From: Chrysaora quinquecirrha
Taxonomy: Eukaryota > Cnidaria > Scyphozoa > Semaeostomeae > Pelagiidae
Assembly (NCBI GenBank): GCA_014526335.1
Contig: JACTAT010000040.1
Location: 431,212 to 495,211, forward strand
DNA length: 64,000 bases
Direction of reading: 5' to 3'
This document shows, piece after piece, positions 45,285 to 63,054 of this stretch. The notes below the pieces were generated by a model. That model saw nothing but the letters and a program-made list of their open reading frames with translations. It had not been told where the DNA came from and made no database searches. The position numbers were made by a program, and so were the translations under genes. Numbering within the stretch: the first letter of the stretch is position 1; the number at the start of each line of letters is the position of its first letter.

Positions 45285-45545
45285 GGTACAAACGTCAGAA
45301 ACAGACCGAAACAATTGACTTAGGCAAAATTCAGGGCGGAATTTTTACCGAGATGCGGATCGAAATGCACCAATCAGAATGGCGAAGCTGGATCGGTATT
45401 GTGTTTTGGACACCAAACAAACTGCACCGTTGATAGGTGCATTTGTTGTAGCGTCAGGGCCGTAGTGACTCTTGTCATTCCCCGCCTGGCAAGCACGCTG
45501 GTTGAGTGGCGTAGCTCTGGCGTGCAGGGCAGTTCTTCGGAAATT
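45285..45545. mobile_element. MITE fragment, TGCATTTCGATCCGCATCT family
   Basis: CGTCAGAAACAGACCGAAAC, then GAGATGCGGATCGAAATGCACC and TTTTGGACACCAAACAAACTGC match the left half of 18015-18415. The right part is diverged. It lies between the SELENOM end and RAB35. Confidence 0.6.
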
Positions 45546-45924
45546 GCGAGAAATCATTTTGCTCTTGAGATCGCATTCCCCAAAATCTCGTTCAAGGATA
45601 CGCCCACATGGAGACGCCCCTTTCACAGCCTTTTGTAGTTGGCGGAAGTAGCTGCTTCGAAGGAGCTTGTCCCACTCCGCACATATTTTTCTTTGTGACC
45701 CTGTGGTCGAATTGGCATTTGGCAGATCTGAGAGAAAGGGAGGAGTTGCTGCAAAAATATCATGTAGGAAGTGAGATAATATCGAAGGAAAAATGATATT
45801 ATAACTATTACAAATCTAACAACTTAGAATTTAGATTCATTATTTAACTAAGGTGAACTTCAAAATAGTAAAATTGTTGGAAATAAAGAAAGTGACAAGA
45901 AGTTAGATAAAGTTTTGAATCATC

Positions 45925-51328
<5,404 letters not shown>

Positions 51329-52229
51329 TATCAACATTTTTTTACAAGATATTGACATTCATTAGCCTAGCAATTTCATTTCCCAACTGTCTAAGATTCA
51401 TAGGATAATTTATATATATAACAATGTGATTTTATTTTTATAACTGTAACCTAAGATAACGTCATATGTTAGGCCAGCAATGAAGTAATAATCGGTAGGA
51501 GGAGTAGAGATTGCCAATGATAATTTGGAGGGCTTTGTTTTGCGAGACATTATTTTTAGGCCTGTTTCAAGATGGGGTATATATCATTACAGTAACAGGA
51601 ACTAAGATAACCTAACGTTGACAAGATATTTCTAGAAATTGTACATCCCCGGGAACTTTGATATAGCAAACGGTGTGGGAAATTACTGAATTTCCGTACA
51701 CGATTGCTCATTTCAAGCCTATCTTTGAAGCCTTAATTTCCCTAGATAGCATCATAATCGTCACAGTCATTGTTAACATTTATGGAAATATACTTACTAC
51801 ATAATACCCATATATAATTGAAGTGCCATTCCGTATGATTGAGTTTTCGCCGATTTAGTTTCATTTCTCTTCACTACACTATTGGCCTGCAATTATTTCT
51901 CTTAAATATGATTTACCAGCGTTGGGTTGCAGAGTGATTTTGGCACCTAAAGATATACGTTAATTTCAGGTTATGAAACCCAGAAGAATAGCTGGGGTGG
52001 GGGGGGGGGAACATGCCATTATTCTGCGATACTATCATTAGGCATGTGCCTCATCCCATGTGTAAACAGGCCCAAATAGCGTTGGATAGCAGTTTTTATT
52101 CATTAATATTCTTATATAGTTTTGTCATCTACACTAAGGCTGCTTTGTAGCCATCTTGTCTTGTGAATTGTGATATCGTTTCAAATTTTCTTTGATAATA
52201 TGAAATGGTTGACTAATTCGATCACTATT
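51329..52229. other. RAB35 3' UTR and convergent intergenic DNA
   Basis: AT-rich, with no coding frame and no recognised repeat. A poly-G run lies at about 52000-52009. The RAB35 polyadenylation site is expected here but no canonical AATAAA close to the stop was picked out. Confidence 0.4.
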
Positions 52230-52706
52230 TTATGTAATCTGCCTATATGGATTGGGTTTTTGACTTTGGAGGTTTCTCGCGTAAAAGAAAATAATTAACT
52301 GTATGATGTGACGTGAGTGGTGTAAGTCGTGAATTTTCGCAATGTGCAGAAGCACCATTGGGGGACCTATTACAGGAGTTCCAGAAGCCGAGAAACGGCG
52401 AAAAAATAAGCTATCTGCGATTCGCTGCCCAATGCCAACATGCCCTTCGCTTCTGATGAGTTGTTGAAGTAAAGAGAATGTGTCTGCATATACCAGCAAA
52501 CTTAGTTCATTCAGCACAGACAACTTAAGCCGACGAGTAACGCGGATAATGTTCCGCGCAGACCGTTTGGCGAAAATGTATAGCCGCAAACGCAGGAAAC
52601 AGCTCAGCCAGCTCTGGCACGGAATAGGATTGCAATCGGTGTGGCTCTGGTAGTTCTGATGTGCGATGCAAGAGGGGATAACATTATCAACAACCCCCTG
52701 TAACAT
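52230..52706 (-). CDS. Unrecognised 158-residue open frame
   Basis: The frame is open for 158 codons in DNA that is clearly GC-richer than its surroundings. It has a leucine- and arginine-rich middle (RRLKLSVLNELSLLVYAD) and begins MLQGVVDNVIPSC. No domain was recognised. It could be a remnant of a transposon protein, a lineage-specific exon, or chance in a GC-rich patch. It lies in the spacer between RAB35 and the WD40 gene. Confidence 0.25.
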   Translation of the reverse strand: MLQGVVDNVIPSCIAHQNYQSHTDCNPIPCQSWLSCFLRLRLYIFAKRSARNIIRVTRRLKLSVLNELSLLVYADTFSLLQQLIRSEGHVGIGQRIADSLFFRRFSASGTPVIGPPMVLLHIAKIHDLHHSRHIIQLIIFFYARNLQSQKPNPYRQIT

Positions 52707-53451
52707 ATTAAACCCTATTAAATTACATTTCGTCGTGCCTGAAGTTGATAAGTCTGTGACATCCAGTGTTTAGTACAAGTCGTCCAGTGCAGTGCTGCAT
52801 TACAAATCTTAAAGTGTTGTTTTCAATTCACTGCAGGCGGAGCATCTTACTATTACGAACAAACGTCGCAAAGGAATGGTCGTATGAAAGGAAAAGCATA
52901 CACGATCTGCACGGTTTATTGCGTTTCTTTGAGTTTCATTCAAGAAGCAAAAAAGCTGTGCCCTTCACATTCCCTAGGGAGTTCAAAACTCTGCACAGGA
53001 AGTTTTTGCAACAATTTGATTTTTAGGCCATAAATGGGTTGTGTGGCACATGTAGCTATAGCTTCAGAACACTATGCAGTTCTATTTGTTGACTATAGAT
53101 ATGGTCAGTTATCTTATAAAGCTGACTAAAGACAAGATAGTCTGTGCTTTAGGCTGGTTTGAAACAATGTTTCTCCCGAATCTGCTTTTGCGAAAGCAAT
53201 CGAAAGTTGATTTAAGTGTGCCAAGAATCTGGAGCGAAAGAATATGGATCGAGAAAGAGATGGGGTGAACCTCTGCTTCTGTCGATGGATGTCACCAACC
53301 CTTCAAGCTTTGTGATGTAAGTTTCTGAATTCTATCTTTATATTCAGAATTCAGACCTATCGGCTTATACATACGTTGGCGTCTGTTCTCTTCTAGTTCC
53401 AATATACATAGTCTTGGTGCTCTTCTATAGTTACAGTATTTTGTATTTCTA

Positions 53452-53685
53452 ACTTTGTTGGTCAAACATTTGAGAATTGCTTTTGACTGTTTGGCCGCAT
53501 AATACTTGACACGGTTTGAAAAGCAGAATTCGCTAAGTCATGTTCTTAAAAAACCTTAAAAAAAAATTTTAAAAAAAAGCAAAACATCTGACGAGCAATG
53601 CTTTTGGTGATTGCCAAACCGTCAAGCATTTTATTTGATTAACTAATCGCAAATGCTTGGCAAGCGATGTTTTATTGGCCAGGGT
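53452..53685. mobile_element. hAT-like MITE, GGCCCTGGCCAAA family, diverged copy 3
   Basis: GTTGGTCAAACATTTGAG and GACTGTTTGGCCGCAT on the left, with TATTGGCCAGGGTC at the right. The left terminus is missing. Internal TTGCCAAACCGTCAAGCAT matches the family. Confidence 0.55.
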
Positions 53686-53827
53686 CTTATCTGTTGTCCC
53701 TAGTTGTAGGTATCTATGCAATTGATGGGAGATACCAGCATTTGCCCCATGAGCTAACTGACAAGCTTGATCGAATACCCTTGTTTCATTTGCCATCCTT
53801 TGGAAGAATAAACAGCTTAGCTGACTG

Positions 53828-54336
53828 TAGAGGACCCCAAGTGGGGTGCAAAATCACGCGATCACGCGCAATTTTTCGACGATTCACGCAATCACGCACG
53901 ATAAAACTTCATTTTCACGTGCATACAACTTTAGCCGTTGCTTCCCTGAATTTTGAGCAGGATCAATATTCAGGATGTTTAATTTCATATATCTAAAGGA
54001 TTGGCTTTGAAAAATTCTTTCCACGACGAGTTTGTAATAGGAAACACAAAAATTAAGATTTTAGGGGTTTCAGTTAATTCATCATATGAGAGAATGACCG
54101 AAATATAGTTAGCTGACAATGCTTCATGGATAAGAGGGCCTTCCTGCATTCAAGATACCTCTCAATTATGTCGCCAATGCTGAAAATCACGAAATTACGA
54201 GCCGTACCAAAGCATTTCACGCGATACGCAGGCGTTTAGATTCACGCATTCAGGCGCAAAAATTTATCGTTTCACGAAATCACGCATGAAAAATGGTCCA
54301 ATAACGCATCACGCAGAACCGCTTGAGGGGCCTCTA
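53828..54336. mobile_element. MITE with TAGAGGACCCCAAG ends and ATCACGC words
   Basis: TAGAGGACCCCAAGTGG faces CCGCTTGAGGGGCCTCTA. The subterminal parts are rich in ATCACGCA/TTCACGC on the same strand (53861-53905 and 54220-54315). Confidence 0.6.
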
Positions 54337-55492
54337 ATAATTTTCAATAAACTTCACAATATATACATAACATAGCATGATAAATGTGCTCTCTTTGAAC
54401 CAGAGAATATAAGATATAAAGGCTCGAAAATCCAGTCACGTATTAAGCCTATTTCACACGTCGCACTAGACGCGTCGTACAGAGCAAATGTTGATAAGTT
54501 TTTGGTGCTTGATCCGACGCGACTCGTATGAAACCAATTTCACACTGGGTTCGACTGAGTCGTACCATAAGGCTAGGGCGTCTTGTCTAAGTCGACATAG
54601 AGCGACGTATGAAGAAGCAATTGTGCCATTTCATACCGTTCCTCTCAATGCGTACAGAGTTGTGAAAATAAGCAGTTTTTACTCGGGAAGCCCTGGTTGG
54701 GTAAAAAGGTGCTTGTTGAAAATATGCAAGATTTTTGAACCTTTGCGAACCTTGAGCTGAAAAATAGAAGAGGCCTTGCACATAATTCAACGTTATTTAA
54801 TTGTAAATCTGACTGATTGGAGTTGACTTTGAAGACAACAAAAAATTGCAGTTTTAATCCCCGACAAACAAAGATGAGTGCATTAAAGACTGAAACTTTC
54901 GTACGATTTAACTTTCTGGGAAATTTCTACGTAAATCTTTCAAAATGCTGAACCCCTTCGAAAGCGATATGACAGTTGCTTAAACAATATTTTTGAAACG
55001 ACACAACCGAATCTGGGATGGACATTTGGTTTACGAACCGCGAACTGAATATGAATACCACATTTCCTCCATTCACGCACCGGGGGCGCGTATTCAAAAT
55101 CCGTCTCAAAGAGGAGCAACTTTTTAAAAATTTACGAAATAAAAATGTACTGACGAAAAACAAGTTTTGCAGCCAGTAACTAGCAAAAGGTGTCTCTTAA
55201 TTCCTCACACCCGGACCTTCTACATAAACTATCAAAGGAGTGCCCGGAACCAACGTGATGGGCAGCTCAATCTAAACTGTCACTTATTCGAGGCAGGGCG
55301 CTTCCGAGGATATACGGTATTTAGCAGTTCTGAAAAATCTGTCCGAAACGTGCCTGTCCGAGGGTTTTGTCCGAAATATGTCAGCTTCCCCATCTTAACA
55401 TTAACTGAAATAAGCTTGAAATAAAGAAATAAATAAATCTTACATTATTCAGTGAATTTGCTTGTGCATTGGTGAAACGAGTTTTACTAATG

Positions 55493-58400
55493 TTATAGCT
55501 GTTCATCATACGACTGTTGTTCCTCGCTTATTCTGATCAACTCATTTGCTACATCTTCAATTTCAGTATTCAGCGAATCGCACGTACTAACAGTTGAAGT
55601 AAGGCGTGTTTTGTGTCGATTATCATCATGATCGGAATTCCCCTGCGGTGGATTTTTGACTGAATTTAAGATGAGACCATTTTCATACACATTTTCTGAG
55701 TTTTCACGGCTAACCATTGAATTAGTGGTCTTTGCTGCGCTGTCTTCATCGTCAAAACTGTAGTCCGGTTCGGGTATTGAGACTTGTCGTCTACTTTCAA
55801 GTTTATTTATATTCTTGGTTTCATTCTGCAATTAAAAATATTCTGAAAGTAGAATGTATCAAAACAAGATTATATATAGAGGACACTCTTTCTTTCATTT
55901 CATTTCATTTTTATTTATTTATTCACGGTAGCCCCGTCAGTTACATAATAACTGCTCTTCAGGGGGCCGTTAGTCTTTCTATAAGAACACACTTTATAAG
56001 AACATCGAGGATCGATTTGCCAAAAAAATTAAGAGCAACATAAGAACGTGTCCAGTTTCAGGGGAAAAATAAGAAACAAGAAAATATGCTTTTAGAAATT
56101 TCATCTCAAAACAGAACTATGCAATTACTAAATAAAAGTATATAGAAGATATGCAAAAACTAAGGTTGCAAGCAAACATCAGCTTCGTGATTGTACACTT
56201 ATTCTTTTAATAAGCAACTGGTCAATAAGCAACTGTAGGGCTGAGATATGCATTTATTAACAGTACAATAGAATAGCATAGTAGCATGTTTAGCAATGGA
56301 ATTCGTGTTGCACGCTTCCCATGGGATAGCTTTCTTTATACAGTACAACAACGCAAACCTGTCAATAACATTGAAAAGCAAGAAAAGAGTCAAAAAAAAA
56401 GAGTTTTTAGGAATACCAGTAATTCTGTGAGGGCTGAACTACCAGATAGATTAAGCATCTTTGAGGGCTGGGTTAAACGTCCAGTAGCTTATTGAAAAAA
56501 ATTGTACTTAGCTTTTCGTTACCTTCATTTCTCCTCCGGGCGACGATGCCCCGTCTTGCTTCTGTTCATCATGGGAAGTAGCAGATTTGTTGAATTTCAT
56601 TTCTAGTAGCTTGTTTTGAAGAATATCGTTTGTTGCAGATGATTTCATTTTCACTGTTTGTTTTGCTATTTTCTTTGCTTTTTCGTTTTCCATCATTTCA
56701 TTTTGCTGCACGGCATTATCGACTATCAGCGCAGATGACTTGGCAGAAACTGCGATAGAAAACACAACAGCTAAAATACAGTTGGAAGTTTTTGAGAAGT
56801 ACAAAACTTCATAATTGCGATTAACAGCGGAAACATTTTCGGACATAATTTAAAGCCTTTTTCGTTCGACATTCCTAAGAGTATGAACGTCAGCAACAGA
56901 CCGGAACAATAGTGGAATTTTGACCAGAGGCGCGTCAAAATGCACCAGTCGGAAAGGGGAGTCGAGTTGGCATTGTGTTTTAAACACCAATCAGCTTGCG
57001 ATATTGAGCGGGAAGAACAATGAAATTAACTGAGGATTTCAAGTGAGAAAGCGAACTCTTTCTGTCTAAAGGCGTTTACAGAACATGATTTTCGTTTCGT
57101 GTGGTTTTCAAGATTCTTTCATTTTATACCGTATGCATTGGTCTATATAACACGCAAATACTATCAAATTGAGTCAACTATCGTAAAAACGTGGCCTAAG
57201 TTTCGGGAAAATATACGATCAAATTAAATCGAAATGCGTCCAAACTTCCTTTGAGAACCTTTGAGAAATGCGTCCAATAAGCAAAGAACAACGGGTAATT
57301 TGAATAATGTGGTAGATTTAGATCTGAATTAAAAAGTGTCACTCATCGAACAGGTTGCTTTAAGCCTGGTTTCCATACAGACGAAAGTGGCTGTGCCAGT
57401 GCTGAGACAGTGCTGCGACGTCTTTAGTTTTAATTGAAACACTTCCTGACGATGGCTCTACGTAGCTGGACAGTTGCTTTACCGCGGAGTGCCGACATAA
57501 AAAGTTGAATTTGGTTCAACTTTCCCGGCCCTTATGACGCTTCTGTCACTAGAAGATTTCAATAAAAACAAGTGGCGCAGTCGTCGGTGACGTATCAGTG
57601 GCACTTACCTAGCACATGACTGTAACAAGCCAATCAAATGCGAGGATATATTAAACCATTTTAACGCAACCACTGTCTTAGCACAAGTACAGCCGTGTCT
57701 CAGCACTGTCCCCGCCACGTATTGCTATATGGAAACGAAACGTCTCTCAGTGTTGGTACAGCCGTGTCTCAGCACTTGCAGAGCCACCAATGGCTATGTG
57801 GGAACCAGGCTTAACAGTAAATACATACGTTTTCTTCCAAGGTTATTCCCTTGTGCATCTGATTTATGCTGATGCTTATTGTATTTTGCATTGACATCTT
57901 CAACGTTCCATTTATCAAAATCAGTTTCATCAATATTTACTGTCGATAAGACAATTTTGTTATCTCTGCCACCTGTTGCTAGTAGAGTTCCATCAGGCGA
58001 AAGGTCCAAACATTCAACCTTAAACGTAAAAACATTTTGATTATGGATTATGGATAAAAATTGCGGATTTTATTTCAAACTCTTGAATGAACATATAGGC
58101 TTCTTTAATAAGACCAATACAGGAATATTTTATAAAGAACCTATCTCAAGGCCTAGTGCTTAAAGTTCCTTATTTTTTAGGCCTCTTTTGAGTCTATTGT
58201 AGTTGCACATTTATACCATGACTATCATAAAGAGACACTTGTATGTGAGCAAAGCTCGAGTCAAAGAAACATTTGATACATGCGTAATACATGTGATACA
58301 TGCGTTAATTTATATTGATTTATATGATTGACATGATTTATAAAATTTATATGATTTATATGATTATATTTATATGGTTTATATGCCTTTATTTATGTGA

Positions 58401-61400
58401 TTTTTGACTGCAAATGAAGGAACGGCTATCTAATTCTTGATTGTTTGCAGTAACAAAAGTAATCAACAATGGAAAGTTCCTTAGTGATTTTTTCTTTAGT
58501 AGTACACGTTCTTTAAATTAACGGGCCTTCTACATGTAGGTTCCTTATAAAGTGGTTCCCTAAAAAAAATGCGTGTAGCCATGGCAAAGATTGGTTCCGT
58601 TTATACTCTTATGAGTGTCAGATGAACAAGCTTTACTTTAACTATATTAATGAACTACGTTTAATCTTAATTATAGAGAAAGCAATATCGAAGGCTGTGC
58701 CACATTGTACAGAGATATAACAAAACATATTTAAAAAAAGGCAAAAATAAACATGAAAATCCCCTTACCTCATAGTCCAAATCGTGTTGTTTCAAAGAAA
58801 GAAGTTGCTTTGATTTTTTAGAAGCAAAAGGACACCAGAATCGGCATGTTGTATCTCCAACTGAAGCTAGAATGGGAAAACCTTTGCTTGTTTCAAACGG
58901 AAGAAATTTCACATCTGTAACCATGTCAGAATGCCCTGATAGTATTGAAAGGGCTCTGTTTTCACGAATGTCCCAAATAGATATCTAGAATAAAAAGAGA
59001 CATTTCATTAGCTTGAACCTGTGTTTGCCTAACTAAAGACATAACTAAACGAGAGCATTGGCTATAACTCTTTAGCTCATTGTAAACGTTCTGGCTCTCT
59101 GACTATGCAGTCCAGGGTCGAATACCATCTATGGTGTTACCCATGGAAAGTGTTTGTGAGTGTTTGCCATTCACGACGAAATGATAAAAAATATGCATGG
59201 TACTGAAGAAGGCTTAACGTAGCAAAGCAAAAGTCTTGGGTTGTATGACTTCTGGAGAGACTCGATGACTTTATTGAGTTCTTTAGCTCCGCTGAAACGT
59301 CCTTGGCTCTCAGATCATGAAGTCGAGATTCGAAACCCATCTATTGTATGGTAGGCCACTCATAGAAAAATCTATGTCAGCGTGTTTGTCATTCATGAAA
59401 GATACATATATATATACATCAATATATGTATGGTACTGAACAAGAAGACTCAACATACAGTATCCGAAACACAAAGTCAAACGAGAGGAGAGACTTGGAC
59501 TAGTATAGCTTAGAGAGTTACTCAACAATTTCATTGAGCTCTTTAGCTTAGTGGAAACGTCGTTGCTATCTGATCATGCAGTCCAGGTTCGAATCCCATC
59601 TATCGTGGTACATCCCCAATATCAGGTCTAAAGAGTGAAGGTGAAGGTAAAGGTGAAATGGTATATTAGCGCCAGTCCCTTGAACAGTGAAATCCACAAT
59701 GACTCTTGTGGGGTCTTGACCCTTGACATGCTTGATGTCTCAAAAAACCTCTACCTTTTCACTGTAAGGTTCAATAGGCAGTTGAAATTTACATTGACAC
59801 TCTGTTGACTAGTCAGTTCTGCCACCCATAATCTAGAGCAAGAGCATGGGAAAAAGACAGGACTTTTTTTCTATACCATTAAAACTAAAAACTCAAAATT
59901 ACTTGTAATACAACAGTGTACCATACCATACAAGACACAAGGTCACCGAGTTCTGACTATGGATGGCACTTGCAACTTGCAATTATCAAGTACAATTTAA
60001 GTATACGAAAAAGAAAATAAATAAGAAGACAACAAACAAACAATGCAAAAGAAAGACAAACAAACAAAAGAAATACCTTACAGAATAATGTTGAAGGGCC
60101 GCTGCTGTTTTAAATGCATCTTTCTTAATTAAGCCGACCTGTGTTGTTAATGAAGGTTATGGTGGATTCATCGTATTTTCCATCAGACAGGACTAGGCAG
60201 GAATTTAACACACAGCAATGGAAGAAAAATTCTACACAAAAATCACACCTTAGCATCAGATGATCCTGCTGCTATATAATTACCACATGGTGACCAAGCA
60301 CAACATCTTATAGCATCGTCATGAACACCAACCAAATTAGCAACAGAATGCCAGGAGTTATCAGCTCTTAAATCCCAAATTTTCATGCTAGAGTCTTCAC
60401 TGGCTGAGCAAAGTATATTATCATCCTGACGTGATGATCTGAATGCACAATTCCATACTCCTGAAGTGTGTCCGTGTAACAGTTGGGATAGTTTCAAGCT
60501 GTTGATGTCCCATAAACCTAAGGACAATAAAGGAAAAATTAAGATCGTTATTAAGATATTTCTGTCATATAACCAATGTTAAAAATTGCATTACCACTAA
60601 ATACAATTATACATAATAGCAAAGAAAAATAAGTGGTATAATATTAAGAATACTAAATTTAATCTAAGTCCTAGCACTTGTATTCTTTAAATAAAAAGCA
60701 TTCAAACTTCCCCATTCTGTATAAAGGCTGTTCTGCTGTTGCAACAGTTCCGAAATGGTCATAATAGACCATTTCAACTTAGGGCCTCGTTTTCAAAATA
60801 AATGAAAATTAGGTCATAGAGAACTTTCGACTTCAGATTCGAATTCAGCACCTTCTTATTGTTGAGGCAAATTCTTACGCTTCTAGTCCTTACAATGTTA
60901 ATTCTATAGCGATTAAAAGTTTGAAAATTTATAAAGGATTTGACCATGAAAAATCGCTTGGGGTGAAATTTTACACCCTCCATCATTTTACACGGTCAAA
61001 TCCCTTATAAATTTTCAAACTTTTAATCGCTGTAGAATCAGCATCGTAAGAACTAGAAGCGTAAAAATTTACCTCAACACCAAAAAGAAGGTGCTGAATT
61101 CGAATCTGAATTCAAAATTTCTCCATAACCTAATTTTCAATTTTTTTGAAAACGAGGTTCTTAGTTGAAATGGTCTATAAAAAGCATTCAAACTTCCCCA
61201 TTTTGTATAGAGGGTGTTCTGCTGTTGCAACAGTTCCAAAATGGTCTTAATTGCTTAGCAACACTGGATCCAATAGCGAGATCACTATTCGATTGCCTAG
61301 CCACTCTCTTATTACATTTTTTAGGTGACAGGCCTAGATTTCAGTGTGGATTTGCAACAGTGGTAGATCCTAGTAGATTGGTAAAAGAAGTGTGTTAAAA

Positions 61401-62437
61401 CAAAAAACGTTGCTTATCAAGCATTGCTTATTACGTTATTAGTTCTTGTTTTGTATGACTATCGAAACATTGAAAATTTTAAACACGCTGTTGAATCATA
61501 TTTATCACATTTTTCAATATTTTTCTTGGTTGCAACAAAGGAATTTTTTCATGTAGTGAACATATGTTTTCTTGTATGGTGACTTCAATGGACTTATTCT
61601 AGTGATGCCCTTTTGCACCACTTTTGGACCAGGGTGGAATCCATGTAGCCTATGCCGGAGAAATCCGACGTGGAGTTTGGAAAATTTTTGGCGTACTGGC
61701 GTGAATCTTTCAGAAAACAATAGCAAACATTACTATTTTCCTAATAGAACAATGGATCTATTGTTTCGTTTGGCGTGAAAGCAGCTTTCATTGGCGTAAT
61801 CTTTCCTGAACTGTGCCATGTGTGGCAACTTTGTCACATGGTGCTGGTTTTTCAAAGAGATCTCGGTTGTGCAAGGGCCCCTTTCTATTGCTTCATCCTG
61901 TTGTTAGCCTAGTGTTCTGTTGAAAAAGTCGGGTGTGCAATTTCCCAACTCTGCAGTGGGGCATGGTGAGCTGACCAGAAACCCATATATCCTGCTATAC
62001 ACCCCAATATAGATTCTCTTACCAATTGTTTTATCCCAAGATGATGTTGCTAAGATAGACCCTGAAGAATTAAATGATGACCCAAGAACCCAACCAGTGT
62101 GTTCCTGCAGAACAGAAAGCCTTTCCCCAGATTCTGAATTCCAGATTCTTACAGAACTATCTGCTGAGCCAGAAGCTAGCAAAAACTCCACATTAGGAAA
62201 CCAAGAAATTGTCGTTACAGGAGCTTCATGTCCATTGCTTTGATTGCCAACCTGAGAACTTGCGGTCAATACACGAAGATCCCATATTCGCACTTGTTTA
62301 TCCCAACTTCCTGATGCAAAATAAATTCCATTTGGGCTGAAGGCCAAACTTGAAACATGCCATTTATGACTGCTTAGCTTTATCTGTTCTTCAATTTCAA
62401 CTCCACTACTTCGACTGAAGTTTACTTGCTCTTTCAT
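55493..62437 (-). CDS. Seven-WD40-repeat protein with a long polar C-terminal tail
   Basis: Six exons on the minus strand: 62023-62437, 60249-60517, 58769-58984, 57829-58018, 56523-56749, 55493-55825, totalling 1650 nt (549 residues plus stop). Splice sites are GT-AG and phases fit (1,0,0,1,0). Seven WD40 units form one propeller: ASGSWDKQVRIWD, SGSADSSVRIWN, ATSSWDKTIGLWD, SASEDSSMKIWD, AGSSDAKISIWD, ASVGDTTCRFW, ATGGRDNKIVL. After about residue 345 the chain is polar and probably disordered, with lysine/glutamine- and acid-rich parts. WD40 propellers are interaction scaffolds; no diagnostic extra domain was seen, so neither symbol nor pathway is assigned. The tail exons rest on open frame, phase and splice sites only. 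It converges with RAB35. Confidence 0.85.
56880..57065. mobile_element. MITE fragment, TGCATTTCGATCCGCATCT family
   Basis: GAACGTCAGCAACAGACCGG, GCGTCAAAATGCACCAGTC and TTTTAAACACCAATCAGCTTGC align with 18015-18415 (left half). It lies in the WD40-gene intron between exons 57829-58018 and 56523-56749. Confidence 0.55.
57360..57814. mobile_element. TTAA-flanked MITE with GCCTGG ends
   Basis: TTAAGCCTGGTTTCCATACA at the left and TGTGGGAACCAGGCTTAA at the right, with internal inverted GTGGCTGTGCCAGTGCTGAG / CTCAGCACTTGCAGAGCCAC. The TTAA at both ends fits a piggyBac-like target duplication. The right end is 14 bp from the splice donor after WD40-gene exon 57829-58018. Confidence 0.8.
59050..59630 (+). 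mobile_element. Tandem tRNA-derived SINE array, plus orientation
   Basis: Three head-to-tail copies of the 515-1275 family: one 5'-truncated at about 59050-59200, then units from about 59195 and 59425. B boxes read GGGTCGAATACC (59114), GATTCGAAACCC (59326) and GGTTCGAATCCC (59587). TA-rich linkers join them. They lie in a WD40-gene intron. Confidence 0.7.
60082..60138 (-). CDS. Candidate 57-nt cassette exon of the WD40 gene
   Basis: Between exons 60249-60517 and 58769-58984, both borders phase 0, lies a 19-codon open stretch (VGLIKKDAFKTAAALQHYS). It has CAG before and GTAAGG after, so it can be included or skipped without a frame change. Inclusion would push 19 residues into the fifth propeller blade, between SSDAK and ISIWD. 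The acceptor tract is weak; support is sequence logic only. Confidence 0.35.
60763..61178. mobile_element. Foldback MITE, TTTCAACTAAGGGCCTCG family, copy 2, inside a direct duplication
   Basis: ATAGACCATTTCAACTTAGG faces TTCTTAGTTGAAATGGTCTAT, with inner arms as in 47241-47660. It is flanked on both sides by a direct repeat of about 70 bp (AAGCATTCAAACTTCCCCAT from 60698 and from 61183), far longer than a transposon target duplication. Confidence 0.82.
61560..61800. repeat. Repeat related to the 5530-6050 foldback element
   Basis: Contains GTGGAATCCATGTAGCCTATG, TTTTTGGCGTACTGGCGTG, AACAATAGCAAACATTACTA and AACAATGGATCTATTGTTTC, matching motifs at 5640-6020 in order. The left half is mostly missing. 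Confidence 0.5.
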
Positions 62438-62836
62438 CTTGCTTGCTTTGGGATCTTGTTTAAATAAAACCTTATCCGCTATAGGCTATCAGACTTGAGT
62501 TATTTTTTCTTCCTCAAAAGACACAACCGCAAAACAGCCATCTTGGTTGTTATTATAAATCAAGACCATAATGCCTTGCGCGCCTGTTGCATTTGCATTT
62601 GTACAAAAAAGTCTGTGGTGTCAGAAGCTCAGTGTGGTCAAGGGTTCAAGCCCAGCCCAACCATGGTAGCGCCACAGCACAGCCAGAGTCGTTTAGTTAA
62701 CCTACTACTGAGGTCCTAGCGACTGGCGCTAAAACACCATTTTACCTTCAGCTCCAGGGGGGAATGCGCTTCAAACATTTGTGCCAATACATTTTTTTTG
62801 CCTAGTTCACTGCACTTCTGGGCAAAATTGATAATT
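62438..62836. other. Upstream region of the WD40 gene
   Basis: Contains the likely promoter and 5' UTR above ATG 62437. A tRNA-like SINE piece (GTGGTCAAGGGTTCAAGCCC at about 62633) is on the plus strand. No further coding exon was seen. Confidence 0.4.
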
Positions 62837-63054
62837 GGGCATGGCCAAACAATCTTTTGCAACATTTCACCACCTATCAATATCTCTTGACAACAAGGCG
62901 TTCGTATACTTGCGCATTAGCAATAACTTCGTTGTTCCAAATGTTGGACAGCAATCAGAGCAATGTTTTCGGACGTGGCAAAACGGTGAAACATTTGTCG
63001 TAAAGCAAATTTAAAATGTTGGACCAGCAATGTTTGATCTTTTGGCCAGGGCTT
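62837..63054. mobile_element. hAT-like MITE, GGCCCTGGCCAAA family, copy 4
   Basis: GGGCATGGCCAAACAATC at the left and GGACCAGCAATGTTTGATCT then TTTGGCCAGGGCT at the right, with an internal GGACGTGGCAAAACGGTGAAAC. It is upstream of the WD40 gene. Confidence 0.7.

Noticed and set aside
56508..56846. Separate gene starting MSENVSAVNRN
   Set aside because: The acceptor at 56750 joins in phase to the WD40 exon 57829-58018 and the donor at 56522 to 55493-55825, so it is better read as an internal exon.
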